The position numbers and the translations under genes are program-made. Positions 34,124-42,054 of a DNA stretch of 64,000 bases are shown here, in pieces; position 1 is the stretch's first letter, and each line of letters opens with the position of its first letter. The DNA lies in NCBI GenBank assembly GCA_963702055.1, contig OY969702.1, positions 496,001-560,000 on the forward strand, written 5' to 3'. The DNA is from CAWINX01 sp963702055. GTDB lineage: Bacteria > Actinomycetota > Thermoleophilia > Solirubrobacterales > 70-9. The notes beneath the pieces were generated by a model, which worked only from the letters and a program-made list of their open reading frames with translations, made no database searches and was not told the origin of the DNA.

Positions 34124-35490
34124 CGCGTCAGGCTATTGCGCGCCCAGGTGACGCCGACGCCCGCCAGGGCGGCGACGAGCGGCATCATCACCAGGACGCG
34201 GCGGGGGGAGGCGACTAGAAGGGCGCTGATCGCGGTGATCGCTATGAAGATCGTCGCCAGGAGGAAGGCCTCCCAACGGCGTTGCCGGGCGAGGACGATC
34301 AGGCCGAGCAGGCCGAAGGCGACGAGGGCCCAGTGCAGGGCCTCCCAGAGCGGCTCGCGCATCACGTCACGCGGCCCGTGTGCCCAGATCCGCCCGACCT
34401 TGGTCGCGACGAAGCCGGCGTAGTCAAGTGGCTGCTCGCTGATGTCGTTCCAGAGCTGATCGCGACCCATCCGCGAGAGGGCCTTGTCGGTGTCGACGCC
34501 GGGGTAGCGCTGCGCCGCCAGCCGGGCGAGGATCTGCTCCAAGCGCAGTCGCTGGACCGCCCGCGGCCCGAATAGATCCGGGTGGCGGGCGACGACCTCC
34601 GCGCCGACCCGCTCCGGGTCTCCGTCCGAGGGCAGGTAGGTGCCGGCGAACAGCACCTGTCCGCCCCCGGTCGAGATCGGCACGAAGCGGTCGAGCGCGA
34701 CCGCGTTGCGGATCGTCCAGGGGGCGACGACGACCGCAACGCCTGTCAGGAGAAGAAGCGCATGCACGGCCGACCGTCGCCAGTTGCCCTTCGAGCCCTT
34801 GGCGAGCACGACCAAGCTGACCAAGACCGCTACCCCCAGGTACTCCGGCCGGACCAACGCCAGGGCTCCGAACAACATGCCCGGGACAAGCCATCTCAGC
34901 CCGCGGGTCCTGTCGTGGGGGGAGGGGGGCGCTGCGGGCCAAGCTGTCCTCGACCCCCCTCCCCCCACGCCACCCGCGAGAGAGATGGCCTTGTTCACGT
35001 CTGTTGCCCAGAGCATCGCCAGGACCGCCCCGGAGAGCAGCGTGGCCGCCAGCGGTTCACCCATCAGCATGCCCTGGTATTCGAGGAAAGCGGGGTAGAT
35101 CGCGATCGCCCCGGCGCCGATCAAACCGGCGAGTGGCCCTGAAAGGCGTCGCGCGATCAGATAGGTGAACAGCACCGAGAGGCTGCCGATCAGCGCGAGG
35201 ACGATGCGGGCGAAGCGCTCATGAGGGCCGCCGCTCAGCTTGTAGGCGCCTGCGACCAGCAAGGGCAGGCCCGGGGAGTAGTCGCTGGAGGGTTGTGTAG
35301 CGGATGCGCCCGCGGTGAAGCCACGGTTGGCGTCGAGGTTGCGGGCGATCTCGCCGTAGGCGACGGCGTCGAAAACGGGGGCGCGGCCCTCCCAGGAGTA
35401 GTCGATCCGAAGTCCCACGCCCAGCAGTAGGATCGCCGCCAGCGCCGCGAGTCCCGCCCGCCCGCCGTTGCGTGCCGCCAGTCCGCCCAT
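34120..35490 (-). CDS. GT39/ArnT-like polytopic membrane glycosyltransferase, copy 2
   Basis: A 456-residue paralogue of the preceding GT39 protein. Matching segments: VFDAVAYGEIARNLDANRGF, SDYSPGLPLLVAGAYKLSGG, LMGEPLAATLLSGAVLAMLW, ALVRPEYLG, WTIRNAVALDRFVPISTGGG and GTYLPSDGD. Relative to copy 1 it has an extra ~25-residue Gly/Pro-rich stretch (SLAGGVGGGGSRTAWPAAPP) encoded by a palindrome at 34914-34969. The ATG at 35490 is chosen because the first membrane helix follows and TAGCAT lies 7 nt upstream. It is divergent from the UDP-sulfoquinovose synthase gene. Confidence 0.78.
   Translation of the reverse strand: MGGLAARNGGRAGLAALAAILLLGVGLRIDYSWEGRAPVFDAVAYGEIARNLDANRGFTAGASATQPSSDYSPGLPLLVAGAYKLSGGPHERFARIVLALIGSLSVLFTYLIARRLSGPLAGLIGAGAIAIYPAFLEYQGMLMGEPLAATLLSGAVLAMLWATDVNKAISLAGGVGGGGSRTAWPAAPPSPHDRTRGLRWLVPGMLFGALALVRPEYLGVAVLVSLVVLAKGSKGNWRRSAVHALLLLTGVAVVVAPWTIRNAVALDRFVPISTGGGQVLFAGTYLPSDGDPERVGAEVVARHPDLFGPRAVQRLRLEQILARLAAQRYPGVDTDKALSRMGRDQLWNDISEQPLDYAGFVATKVGRIWAHGPRDVMREPLWEALHWALVAFGLLGLIVLARQRRWEAFLLATIFIAITAISALLVASPRRVLVMMPLVAALAGVGVTWARNSLTR
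34914..34969. repeat. Palindromic insertion inside a GT39 gene
   Basis: CGTGGGGGGAGGGGGG (34914-34929) and its exact reverse complement (34954-34969) flank 24 nt. The stretch is in frame and encodes the Gly- and Pro-rich loop that the tandem paralogue lacks, so it looks like an insertion tolerated in a cytoplasmic or periplasmic loop. Confidence 0.55.
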
Positions 35491-35497
35491 CGGACGG

Positions 35498-35503
35498 ATG
35501 CTA
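35498..35503 (-). promoter_or_regulatory. -10-like hexamer TAGCAT for the GT39/GT2 operon
   Basis: On the minus strand TAGCAT ends 7 nt before the ATG at 35490. It lies between CGGACGG (35491-35497) and CCGTCCG (35512-35518), a 7-bp inverted repeat that could be an operator for the divergent pair. Confidence 0.4.
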
Positions 35504-35519
35504 TGTCGCCTCCGTCCGG

Positions 35520-35525
35520 TACCCT
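35520..35525 (+). promoter_or_regulatory. -10-like hexamer TACCCT for the sqdB-like gene
   Basis: TACCCT ends 10 nt before the ATG at 35536, fitting a leaderless or near-leaderless start. Confidence 0.35.
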
Positions 35526-35535
35526 GCCGCGACTT

Positions 35536-36711
35536 ATGCGCGTTCTTATTCTTGGGGGTGACGGCTACCTGGGCTGGCCGACGGCTCTGAGGTTTTCGGC
35601 TCGCGGCCACGAGGTTGCGGTTGTCGACAACTTCTCTCGCCGGCGCTGGCACCAGGAGCACGGCACCGCCTCACTGACCCAGATCCGGGACCTCGACGAG
35701 CGAATCGAAGCTTGGCGCGAGGTCTCCGGCGAGCGGATTCGCCGCTACGTCGGTGCGGTCGAGGACGGCGATTTCCTCGACGAGGTGGTTGCGGAGACCC
35801 ACCCCGAGGCCGTCATCCATTACGGCGAGCAACCCTCGGCGCCCTACTCGATGATGTCGCGCGAGCGCGCTGTCGAGACCCAGCACACAAACGTGATCGG
35901 CACGCTCAACCTGCTCTTCAGCCTCCGCGACCACGTCCCCGACTGCCACCTGGTCAAGCTGGGGACGATGGGGGAGTACGGCACCCCGAACATCGACATC
36001 GAAGAGGGCTTCATCGAGATCGAGCACAAGGGGCGGACCGACACGCTGCCCTTCCCGAAACTGCCGGGCTCGCTCTACCACTGCTCCAAGGTCCACGACT
36101 CGACCAACCTCCATTTCGCCTGCCGGATCTGGGGCCTGCGCGCCACCGACCTCAACCAGGGGGTCGTCTACGGAGTCGAGACCGAGGAGACGGCTCGCGA
36201 CGAGCGCCTCATCACCCGCTTCGATTACGACGAGATCTTCGGCACAGTGCTCAACCGCTTCTGCGTACAGGCCGTGATCGGTCATCCGCTCACCGTCTAT
36301 GGCAGCGGCGGGCAGACCCGCGGCTTCCTCAACATCCGCGACACGCTCCAGTGCGTTGAGCTGGCGGTTGAGAACCCGGCCGACCGCGGCGAGTTTCGCG
36401 TCTTCAACCAGTTCACCGAGCAGTTCTCGGTCGGCGAGCTTGCCACGCTGGTCAAGCAGGCGGGCGAGCACCTCGGCTACTCGATCGAGATCCAGCACTA
36501 CGATAATCCCCGGGTCGAGCTGGAGACGCACTACTACAACGCGGTCCACACCAAGCTGCTGAGCCTCGGCCTTGAGCCGACCCTGCTCGGCGAGGAACTG
36601 GTCGAGTCGATGCTCCACGCGATCGAGCGCCACAAGGAACACGTGATCGAGTCCTCAATCGACCCGCACACCCGCTGGGACCCGACTAAATCCCCTGCTG
36701 GCCAGGCGTAG
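35536..36711 (+). CDS. sqdB: UDP-sulfoquinovose synthase (SQD1/SqdB-like)
   Basis: An extended SDR enzyme predicted to convert UDP-glucose plus sulfite to UDP-sulfoquinovose; 391 residues. The NAD loop is MRVLILGGDGYLGWPTALRF, followed by the SQD1-specific DNFSRRRWHQEHG. Active-site segments are KLGTMGEYGTPNIDIEEGFI and YHCSKVHDSTNLHFACRIWG (Tyr/Lys); NQGVVYGVETEET and GGQTRGFLNIRDTLQCVELA also match. The sulfolipid/sulfoglycan branch is uncommon in non-photosynthetic actinobacteria. No sulfoquinovosyltransferase is obvious nearby, but the divergent GT genes could use the product. The start is at the Rossmann motif; the frame is open to 35503. Confidence 0.85.
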   Translation: MRVLILGGDGYLGWPTALRFSARGHEVAVVDNFSRRRWHQEHGTASLTQIRDLDERIEAWREVSGERIRRYVGAVEDGDFLDEVVAETHPEAVIHYGEQPSAPYSMMSRERAVETQHTNVIGTLNLLFSLRDHVPDCHLVKLGTMGEYGTPNIDIEEGFIEIEHKGRTDTLPFPKLPGSLYHCSKVHDSTNLHFACRIWGLRATDLNQGVVYGVETEETARDERLITRFDYDEIFGTVLNRFCVQAVIGHPLTVYGSGGQTRGFLNIRDTLQCVELAVENPADRGEFRVFNQFTEQFSVGELATLVKQAGEHLGYSIEIQHYDNPRVELETHYYNAVHTKLLSLGLEPTLLGEELVESMLHAIERHKEHVIESSIDPHTRWDPTKSPAGQA

Positions 36712-36719
36712 GCCGCTGG

Positions 36720-36725
36720 TAGCAT
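36720..36725 (+). promoter_or_regulatory. -10-like hexamer TAGCAT for ilvB
   Basis: TAGCAT ends 10 nt before the ATG at 36736. A start this close leaves no room for a leader-peptide attenuator, unlike leuA. Confidence 0.4.
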
Positions 36726-36735
36726 CGCTGGTCCG

Positions 36736-38433
36736 ATGAGAGCCGCGGACGCGTTGATGGAGTCGTTGAAGGCCGAGGGTGTCGAGCACATCTTCGGGAT
36801 CCCCGGCGGGGCGAACCTGCCGACCTACGACGCCCTGGTCGACGCCGGCTTCCGCCACATCCAGGTGCGCCACGAGCAGGGCGGCGGCCACGCCGCCGAG
36901 GGGTACGCGAAGGCCTCCGGCCGGGTCGGCGTCGCCTTCGCCACCTCCGGGCCTGGCGCGACCAACCTGGTCACGGCGATCGCCGACGCGATGATGGACT
37001 CGGTGCCGACGGTCTTCGTCACCGGCCAGGTCCGCACCGAGCTGATCGGCACCGACGGCTTCCAGGAGGCCGACATCCTCGGCGCGACACTGCCCTTCGT
37101 CAAGCACTCCTTCCAGGTCACCGACCCGCGTCAGATCCCCGAGTACGTCCACGAGGCCTTCCACATCGCCTCGACCGGGCGTCCCGGGCCGGTCCTGCTC
37201 GACATCCCGCAGGACCTCTCGCGGGCGGAGATCGAGTACGCGCCGCGCACCGAGCCGGTCGAGCTGGGCGGCTACAAACCCTCCTCGGAGGGCAACGTCA
37301 AACAGATCCGAATTGCCGCGAAAGCCCTGGCCAACGCGAAGCGCCCGATCCTCTACACGGGCGGCGGCGTCGTCAACGCGAACGCGGCGGAGGAGCTGCG
37401 CGAGCTGGCGAGCGCGGACCGCTTCCCGGTCACCTCGACCCTGATGGGCCTCGGCGCCTTCCCCGCCTCCCACGAGCAGTGGCTGGGGATGCTCGGCATG
37501 CACGGCACCGTCACCGCAAACTGGGCGATGGACAACGCCGACCTGATCGTCGCGATCGGCGCTCGCTTCGACGACCGCATCACCGGCAAACTCAGCGAGT
37601 TCGCGCCGCACGCGAAAGTCATCCACCTCGACGTCGACCCGGCGGAGATCTCCAAGAACGTCGGCGCCCACATCCCGATCGTCGGCGACGCGAAACTGGT
37701 GCTGCCGGAGCTGACCCGCGAGTACCGGGCGCTGCAGAGCGACCCCGCGCGGCTGGACGCCTGGTGGAAGCAACTCCACACCTGGCAGGAGGAGCACAAG
37801 CTGCGCTACGAGCCCGGCGCCGACGGTGTGATCAAGCCGCAGTTCATGGTCGAGGCGATGCACCGGGCGACGAAGGGCGACGCGATCATCACCTCCGACG
37901 TCGGCCAGCACCAGATGTGGGCGGCGCAGTACTACGGCTTCGAGCAGCCGCGCCGCTGGATCAACTCCGGCGGCCTCGGCACGATGGGCTTCGGCCTTCC
38001 CGCCGCGGTCGGCGCCAAGGTCGCCTGTCCCGACCAAACCGTCGTCTGCCTGGCCGGGGATGGCAGCCTGATCATGAACATCCAGGAGCTGGCGACCTGC
38101 GTCAGCGAGGGGATTGCGGTCAAGGTCTTCCTGATGAACAACGGCTACATGGGCATGGTCCGCCAGTGGCAGGAGCTGTTCTGGGACCGCCGCTACAGCT
38201 CGGTCGAGATGGGGCCGAGCCCGGACTGGGTGAAGCTGGCCGAGGCGTTCGGCGCCACCGGGATGCGCTGCGACAACGCCGCCGACCTCGAGGAGACGAT
38301 GGTCAAGGCGCTGGAGACCGAGGGCCCGGTCCTGCTCGACGTGCGCGTCGCCCAGGAGGAGAACTGCTACCCGATGATTCCGCCCGGCCAGGCCGCTCGC
38401 GACATGGTCGAGGCGCCGAAGGCGGTGCGCTGA
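36736..38433 (+). CDS. ilvB: Acetolactate synthase large subunit
   Basis: ThDP/FAD enzyme making acetolactate or acetohydroxybutyrate for valine, leucine and isoleucine; 565 residues. FGIPGGANLPTYDAL, catalytic Glu47 in VRHEQGGGHAAEGYA, TSGPGATNLVTAIADAMMDS, the FAD region IGARFDDRITGKLSEFA, and the ThDP-binding GDGSLIMNIQELATCV...MNNGYMGMVRQWQE are all present. It is translationally coupled to ilvN (TGATG). ilvC lies 8 kb downstream beyond the menaquinone genes. Confidence 0.95.
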   Translation: MRAADALMESLKAEGVEHIFGIPGGANLPTYDALVDAGFRHIQVRHEQGGGHAAEGYAKASGRVGVAFATSGPGATNLVTAIADAMMDSVPTVFVTGQVRTELIGTDGFQEADILGATLPFVKHSFQVTDPRQIPEYVHEAFHIASTGRPGPVLLDIPQDLSRAEIEYAPRTEPVELGGYKPSSEGNVKQIRIAAKALANAKRPILYTGGGVVNANAAEELRELASADRFPVTSTLMGLGAFPASHEQWLGMLGMHGTVTANWAMDNADLIVAIGARFDDRITGKLSEFAPHAKVIHLDVDPAEISKNVGAHIPIVGDAKLVLPELTREYRALQSDPARLDAWWKQLHTWQEEHKLRYEPGADGVIKPQFMVEAMHRATKGDAIITSDVGQHQMWAAQYYGFEQPRRWINSGGLGTMGFGLPAAVGAKVACPDQTVVCLAGDGSLIMNIQELATCVSEGIAVKVFLMNNGYMGMVRQWQELFWDRRYSSVEMGPSPDWVKLAEAFGATGMRCDNAADLEETMVKALETEGPVLLDVRVAQEENCYPMIPPGQAARDMVEAPKAVR

Positions 38434-38978
38434 TGGAGGCCGGAACCCCACAGCTGGTCAAACTCGAGGATCTGCACGTGCCCGGGCAGCTGACCGGGCG
38501 CAAGCACATCCTTTCGATCCAGGTCGAGAACAAACCGGGTGTCCTGGCGCGAATCGCCGGGCTCTTCTCGCGGCGCGGCTTCAACATCGACACGCTCGCG
38601 GTGGGGCCGACCGACGACCCCAGCATCTCGCGGATCACCCTGACCCTCGACGGCGCCGTCCACCCGATCGACCAGGTCACCAAGCAGCTGCACAAGCTGG
38701 TCAACGTGCTGAAGATTCGCGACATGGAGCCGGAGGAGACGGTAGCTCGCGAGATGGCGATGTTCAAAGTCTCCGCCGCGGTCGAGAACCGGGCCGAGAT
38801 CATCCAGTTCGCCGAGATATTCCGCGCCAAGATCGTCGACGTCGCCCGGCGCACGATGACGATCGAGGTGACCGGCTCCGCCGACAAGATCGAGGCCTTC
38901 GAGCGGATGGTCCGTCCACATGGGCTGATCGAAATGGTCAGAACGGGTGAAATTGCGATCGCCCGTGGAAGCGACTGA
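38433..38978 (+). CDS. ilvN: Acetolactate synthase regulatory subunit
   Basis: The small subunit that confers valine feedback inhibition on IlvB; 181 residues. The N-terminal ACT domain is clear (HILSIQVENKPGVLARIAGL, SRRGFNIDTLAVGPTDD), followed by the second ferredoxin-like domain (EIIQFAEIFRAKIVDVARRT, FERMVRPHGLIEMVRTG). A 22-residue N-terminal extension precedes the ACT domain. The ATG overlaps the ilvB stop. The last 32 bp overlap the proposed menF start, so the latter may be translationally linked. Confidence 0.94.
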   Translation: MEAGTPQLVKLEDLHVPGQLTGRKHILSIQVENKPGVLARIAGLFSRRGFNIDTLAVGPTDDPSISRITLTLDGAVHPIDQVTKQLHKLVNVLKIRDMEPEETVAREMAMFKVSAAVENRAEIIQFAEIFRAKIVDVARRTMTIEVTGSADKIEAFERMVRPHGLIEMVRTGEIAIARGSD

Positions 38979-40350
38979 GCGCCTCCTGAGCGAAGTCCAC
39001 GACGCGGTGGAGCGGGCCGCGTCGCGAGGGAAGCGAGCGCTGGTCAGCGTCACCGTCGAGGTCGACGAGGCCGACCCGTGCGCCGCGGTCTTCGCCTCGC
39101 GGCTCGCCTCCGACCGCTGGTTCTGCTGGGAGCAGCCCGACCGGGGGTTCGCGCTGGCGGCCCTGGGCGTTGCGCACGAGGCGACCTCGCGCGGCCCCGA
39201 CCGCTTCTCCGACGTCGCCGGCGAGTGCCTGCGGACGATGGGGGACGCGATCGTCGAGTCGCCGCCAGGCCTGCCCGCCGGGGCCGGCCCGGTTTGGGTG
39301 GGTGGCTTCGCCTTCGACCCCGAGGGCGGCTCCTCCTCGATCTGGTCCTCGCTCGCGCCGGCCTCGATGGTCCTGCCGGAGCTCTCGCTCTGCCGCAGCG
39401 GCGACCGCGCTTTCCTCACCGTCAACGTGCTCGTTGAGCCCGGCCACTCAGCTTCCGCTGTTCCTTTGCCGCGTATAGCGGGGCTAAAGAACAGCGGAAT
39501 GCCGATGCTGGACCCGCACCCGACCGGCCGGACCGAGATTCGCGGCGCCCGCCCGCCTGGAGAGTTCGAGCGGGCGGTGGCCGCGGCGACGGAGCGGATC
39601 GGGGCGGGGGGGATGAGCAAGGTGGTGCTCGCCCGCGAGGTGGTGGCGAGCGCCCCCGCCGCGCATGACCCGGCGGCGATCTTCGGCGCCCTGCGCGAGC
39701 AGTTCCCCTCCTGCTTTTGCTTTTGCTGCGGGACGCCGGAGGCGGCGTTCCTCGGTGCCAGCCCGGAATTGCTGGTACGGCGCTCGGGCGCAAGCGCCTC
39801 GACCGTCGCCCTCGCCGGCTCGACCCGTCGCAGCTCCGACCCCGCGGTCGACGACCACCTCGGCGAGCAGTTGCTGCGCAGCGACAAGAACCGCCGTGAG
39901 CAGCGGATAGTCGCCGACCGGATAGTCCGCACTCTGCGCCCCCATGCCGTTTGGGTCGAGGGGGCGGCCGAGCCGGAGATCGTCAAGGTGGCGAACATCC
40001 AGCACCTGGCGACGCCGGTGATCGCCCAGCTCGCCGAGCCCCACTCGGCGGTCGAGCTGGCCGGCCTGCTGCACCCGACCCCGGCGGTGGGTGGCGAGCC
40101 CTGGCCCACCGCCGCGGCGGCGATCGCCGAGCTGGAGCAGATGGATCGCGGCTGGTACGCCGGCCCGGTCGGCTGGATGGACGCGACCGAGGACGGCGAG
40201 TTCTGCGTCGCCCTGCGCAGCGCCCTGCTCCGAGACCGTGAGGCACACCTCTACGCGGGCGTGGGGGTCGTCGCCGGCTCCGACCCGGCGGCCGAGCTGG
40301 CCGAGACCGAGGTCAAGCTCGGCGCCCTCTTGCCGCTGCTGGCCGAGTGA
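38947..40350 (+). CDS. menF: Isochorismate synthase (menaquinone type)
   Basis: Converts chorismate to isochorismate, the first committed step of menaquinone synthesis; 467 residues. The chorismate-binding domain has GGMSKVVLAREVVASAP, PELLVRRSGASASTVALAGS, the DKNRREQRIVADRI helix, QHLATPVIAQL, HPTPAVGGEPW and AGVGVVAGSDPAAELAETEVK. Upstream of it is an N-terminal domain containing VWVGGFAFDPEGG. A palindromic repeat is embedded in frame at 39453-39499 (encoding EPGHSASAVPLPRIAGLKNS), between the N-terminal and chorismate domains. GTG start inside ilvN; a downstream GTG (38964) is possible. It could belong to another MenF/EntC-like isochorismate synthase, but the men neighbours settle it. 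Confidence 0.9.
   Translation: MKLRSPVEATERLLSEVHDAVERAASRGKRALVSVTVEVDEADPCAAVFASRLASDRWFCWEQPDRGFALAALGVAHEATSRGPDRFSDVAGECLRTMGDAIVESPPGLPAGAGPVWVGGFAFDPEGGSSSIWSSLAPASMVLPELSLCRSGDRAFLTVNVLVEPGHSASAVPLPRIAGLKNSGMPMLDPHPTGRTEIRGARPPGEFERAVAAATERIGAGGMSKVVLAREVVASAPAAHDPAAIFGALREQFPSCFCFCCGTPEAAFLGASPELLVRRSGASASTVALAGSTRRSSDPAVDDHLGEQLLRSDKNRREQRIVADRIVRTLRPHAVWVEGAAEPEIVKVANIQHLATPVIAQLAEPHSAVELAGLLHPTPAVGGEPWPTAAAAIAELEQMDRGWYAGPVGWMDATEDGEFCVALRSALLRDREAHLYAGVGVVAGSDPAAELAETEVKLGALLPLLAE
39453..39499. repeat. Second copy of the gatB palindromic repeat, inside menF
   Basis: The left arm is identical to 30092-30109 over 18 bases (TTCCGCTGTTCCTTTGCC), and the right arm ends GAACAGCGGAA, matching except for one lost G and loop changes. 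The 7-nt flank (CAC.CAG) also matches. The element is in frame within an interdomain linker of MenF, so it has inserted in a coding region without disrupting it. Confidence 0.7.
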
Positions 40351-40352
40351 GG

Positions 40353-42041
40353 CTAGCCGCGACTGACCGGGACTTCGATCAGCCTGGTGCCTGACTCCAG
40401 GGCGCCCTGGAGTTGGTCGAAGTTCTCGATCCTGGTGTGCGGAATGCCGAACAGGGCGGCTGCCTTGGTGACATCGACGCCGCGGGGTGTGCCGAGCAGG
40501 GCCTCGAATTCATCCTTCGGCAGCGCCTCGGCCTGCGGCAAGCGGTGGAAGATCCCGCCGCCGTCGTTATCGATGACGACGATTCGGACGGGGGCCGAGA
40601 CATCTCGTAGAGCGGCGAGCCCTCCCAGGTCGTGCAGCAAGCCGAGGTCTCCGGTGACGATCATCGTCGGTCGGCCGCTGGCGTGGGCGGCGCCGATTCC
40701 GGAGGAGACGAGGCCGTCGATGCCATTGGCGCCGCGGTTGCAAAGAAAGTGGACGTCCAACTCTCCAGCCGGCAGGAACGCCTCCTGGTCGCGGATCGGC
40801 ATGCTCGAAGCGGTGTAGACGAGGTCGCCGTCGCGGTAGGCGGCGCCGAGGGCGCGCTGAAGGCCGGGCTCGGTCAGCGCGTCGCTGCTTGCCAGCTCGG
40901 AGTCGATCGACTCCTGCGCTTCCCTCTCCGCGTCCAACCAGGCCACGGGGGCGTCGCGCTCCGATCCCTCCAGCCGCGCCGCCCATCCCGCCGCCAGCTC
41001 GGTCGGATCGGCGCGCAGCAGGGCCACCGCCCGTTGCGTGGGCTCGTTCCAACCGCCCCACGGATCGACGACGATCTGATCCGCACCCGACGCCGACAGC
41101 CAGGCGCGCAGGGGCTTACTGGTCGGCATCTCCCCGAAGCGCAGCACCAGGTCAGGTGTGACCGATGCGCGGAAACGCTCGTCGCGCAGCAGGCGGTCGT
41201 AGGCGGAGACGACGTGGGAGCGGTCATGTGGGCCGCAGCGCAGCTGGGAGGTGGGCTCGGCGAGGATCGGCATACCGGCGATTGCGGCGAGGCGGGCGAG
41301 GGGCTCGCGCAACTCGGGATCGAGCTGGCGGCCGGCGACAATCACTCCCGTCTTCGCTTCGGCGATGTGCTTGGCGACTTCGTCGAGCAGGAACTCGGAA
41401 GGCTCGAGGTCGATCGGCGTGACCGCGGTCAGCGGCCTCGTGCCACGTCCTTCGAGGGCCAGGGGATCGGTCGCGGCGACGGCGCTCTCCTGCGGGATCG
41501 GCGCCAGGGGCTCGCGCCAGGGGAGGTTGAGGTGAACTGGCCCAGGGCGCGGTTCCCCCCGCGCGGCGGCGAAGGCGCGGCAGGCGACCGAGCGGTAGTG
41601 CAGCAATCCCGTGTCGTCCGCCTCGTGGGTGTCGACCTCGCAGAACCAGCGCACCGAGGATCCGTAGAGCTTCAGCTGGTCGATCGTCTGGCCGGCGCCG
41701 ATTCCGCGCAGCTCCGGCGGGCGGTCGGCGGTCAGCGCGATCAGCGGGACACCCGACTCGTCCGCCTCGCAGATCGCCGGGTGGAAGTTGGCGGCCGCGG
41801 TCCCCGAGGTGCAGAGCATCGCGACTGGCGTCTGAGTCGTCTGGGCGGCGCCGAGGGCGAAGAAGGCCGCCGAGCGCTCGTCGACGATCACGGCGACGTC
41901 GATCTCCGGCTGCCGCCACAGCGCCACCGCCAGCGGGGTCGAGCGCGAGCCGGGGGAGAGGACGGCGTGACGCACCCCGCAGCGCGCCAGCTCCTCGACG
42001 AAGGCCGAGGCGAGAGCGGTGTTGGCGTTGGTCGGGTCCAC
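40353..42041 (-). CDS. menD: 2-succinyl-5-enolpyruvyl-6-hydroxy-3-cyclohexene-1-carboxylate synthase
   Basis: ThDP enzyme joining isochorismate and 2-oxoglutarate in menaquinone synthesis; 562 residues. TALASAFVEELARCGVRHAV, SPGSRSTPLAVAL, VDERSAAFFALGAA (catalytic Glu), TSGTAAANFHPAICEADESG, LTADRPPELRGIGAGQTIDQ, and the C-terminal IVVIDNDGGGIFHRLPQAE (ThDP/Mg) are diagnostic. The GTG at 42041 starts VDPTNANTALAS and follows the menC stop by 13 bp. It is convergent with menF (2-bp gap). Confidence 0.94.
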   Translation of the reverse strand: MDPTNANTALASAFVEELARCGVRHAVLSPGSRSTPLAVALWRQPEIDVAVIVDERSAAFFALGAAQTTQTPVAMLCTSGTAAANFHPAICEADESGVPLIALTADRPPELRGIGAGQTIDQLKLYGSSVRWFCEVDTHEADDTGLLHYRSVACRAFAAARGEPRPGPVHLNLPWREPLAPIPQESAVAATDPLALEGRGTRPLTAVTPIDLEPSEFLLDEVAKHIAEAKTGVIVAGRQLDPELREPLARLAAIAGMPILAEPTSQLRCGPHDRSHVVSAYDRLLRDERFRASVTPDLVLRFGEMPTSKPLRAWLSASGADQIVVDPWGGWNEPTQRAVALLRADPTELAAGWAARLEGSERDAPVAWLDAEREAQESIDSELASSDALTEPGLQRALGAAYRDGDLVYTASSMPIRDQEAFLPAGELDVHFLCNRGANGIDGLVSSGIGAAHASGRPTMIVTGDLGLLHDLGGLAALRDVSAPVRIVVIDNDGGGIFHRLPQAEALPKDEFEALLGTPRGVDVTKAAALFGIPHTRIENFDQLQGALESGTRLIEVPVSRG

Positions 42042-42054
42042 GACGACCGGGACG

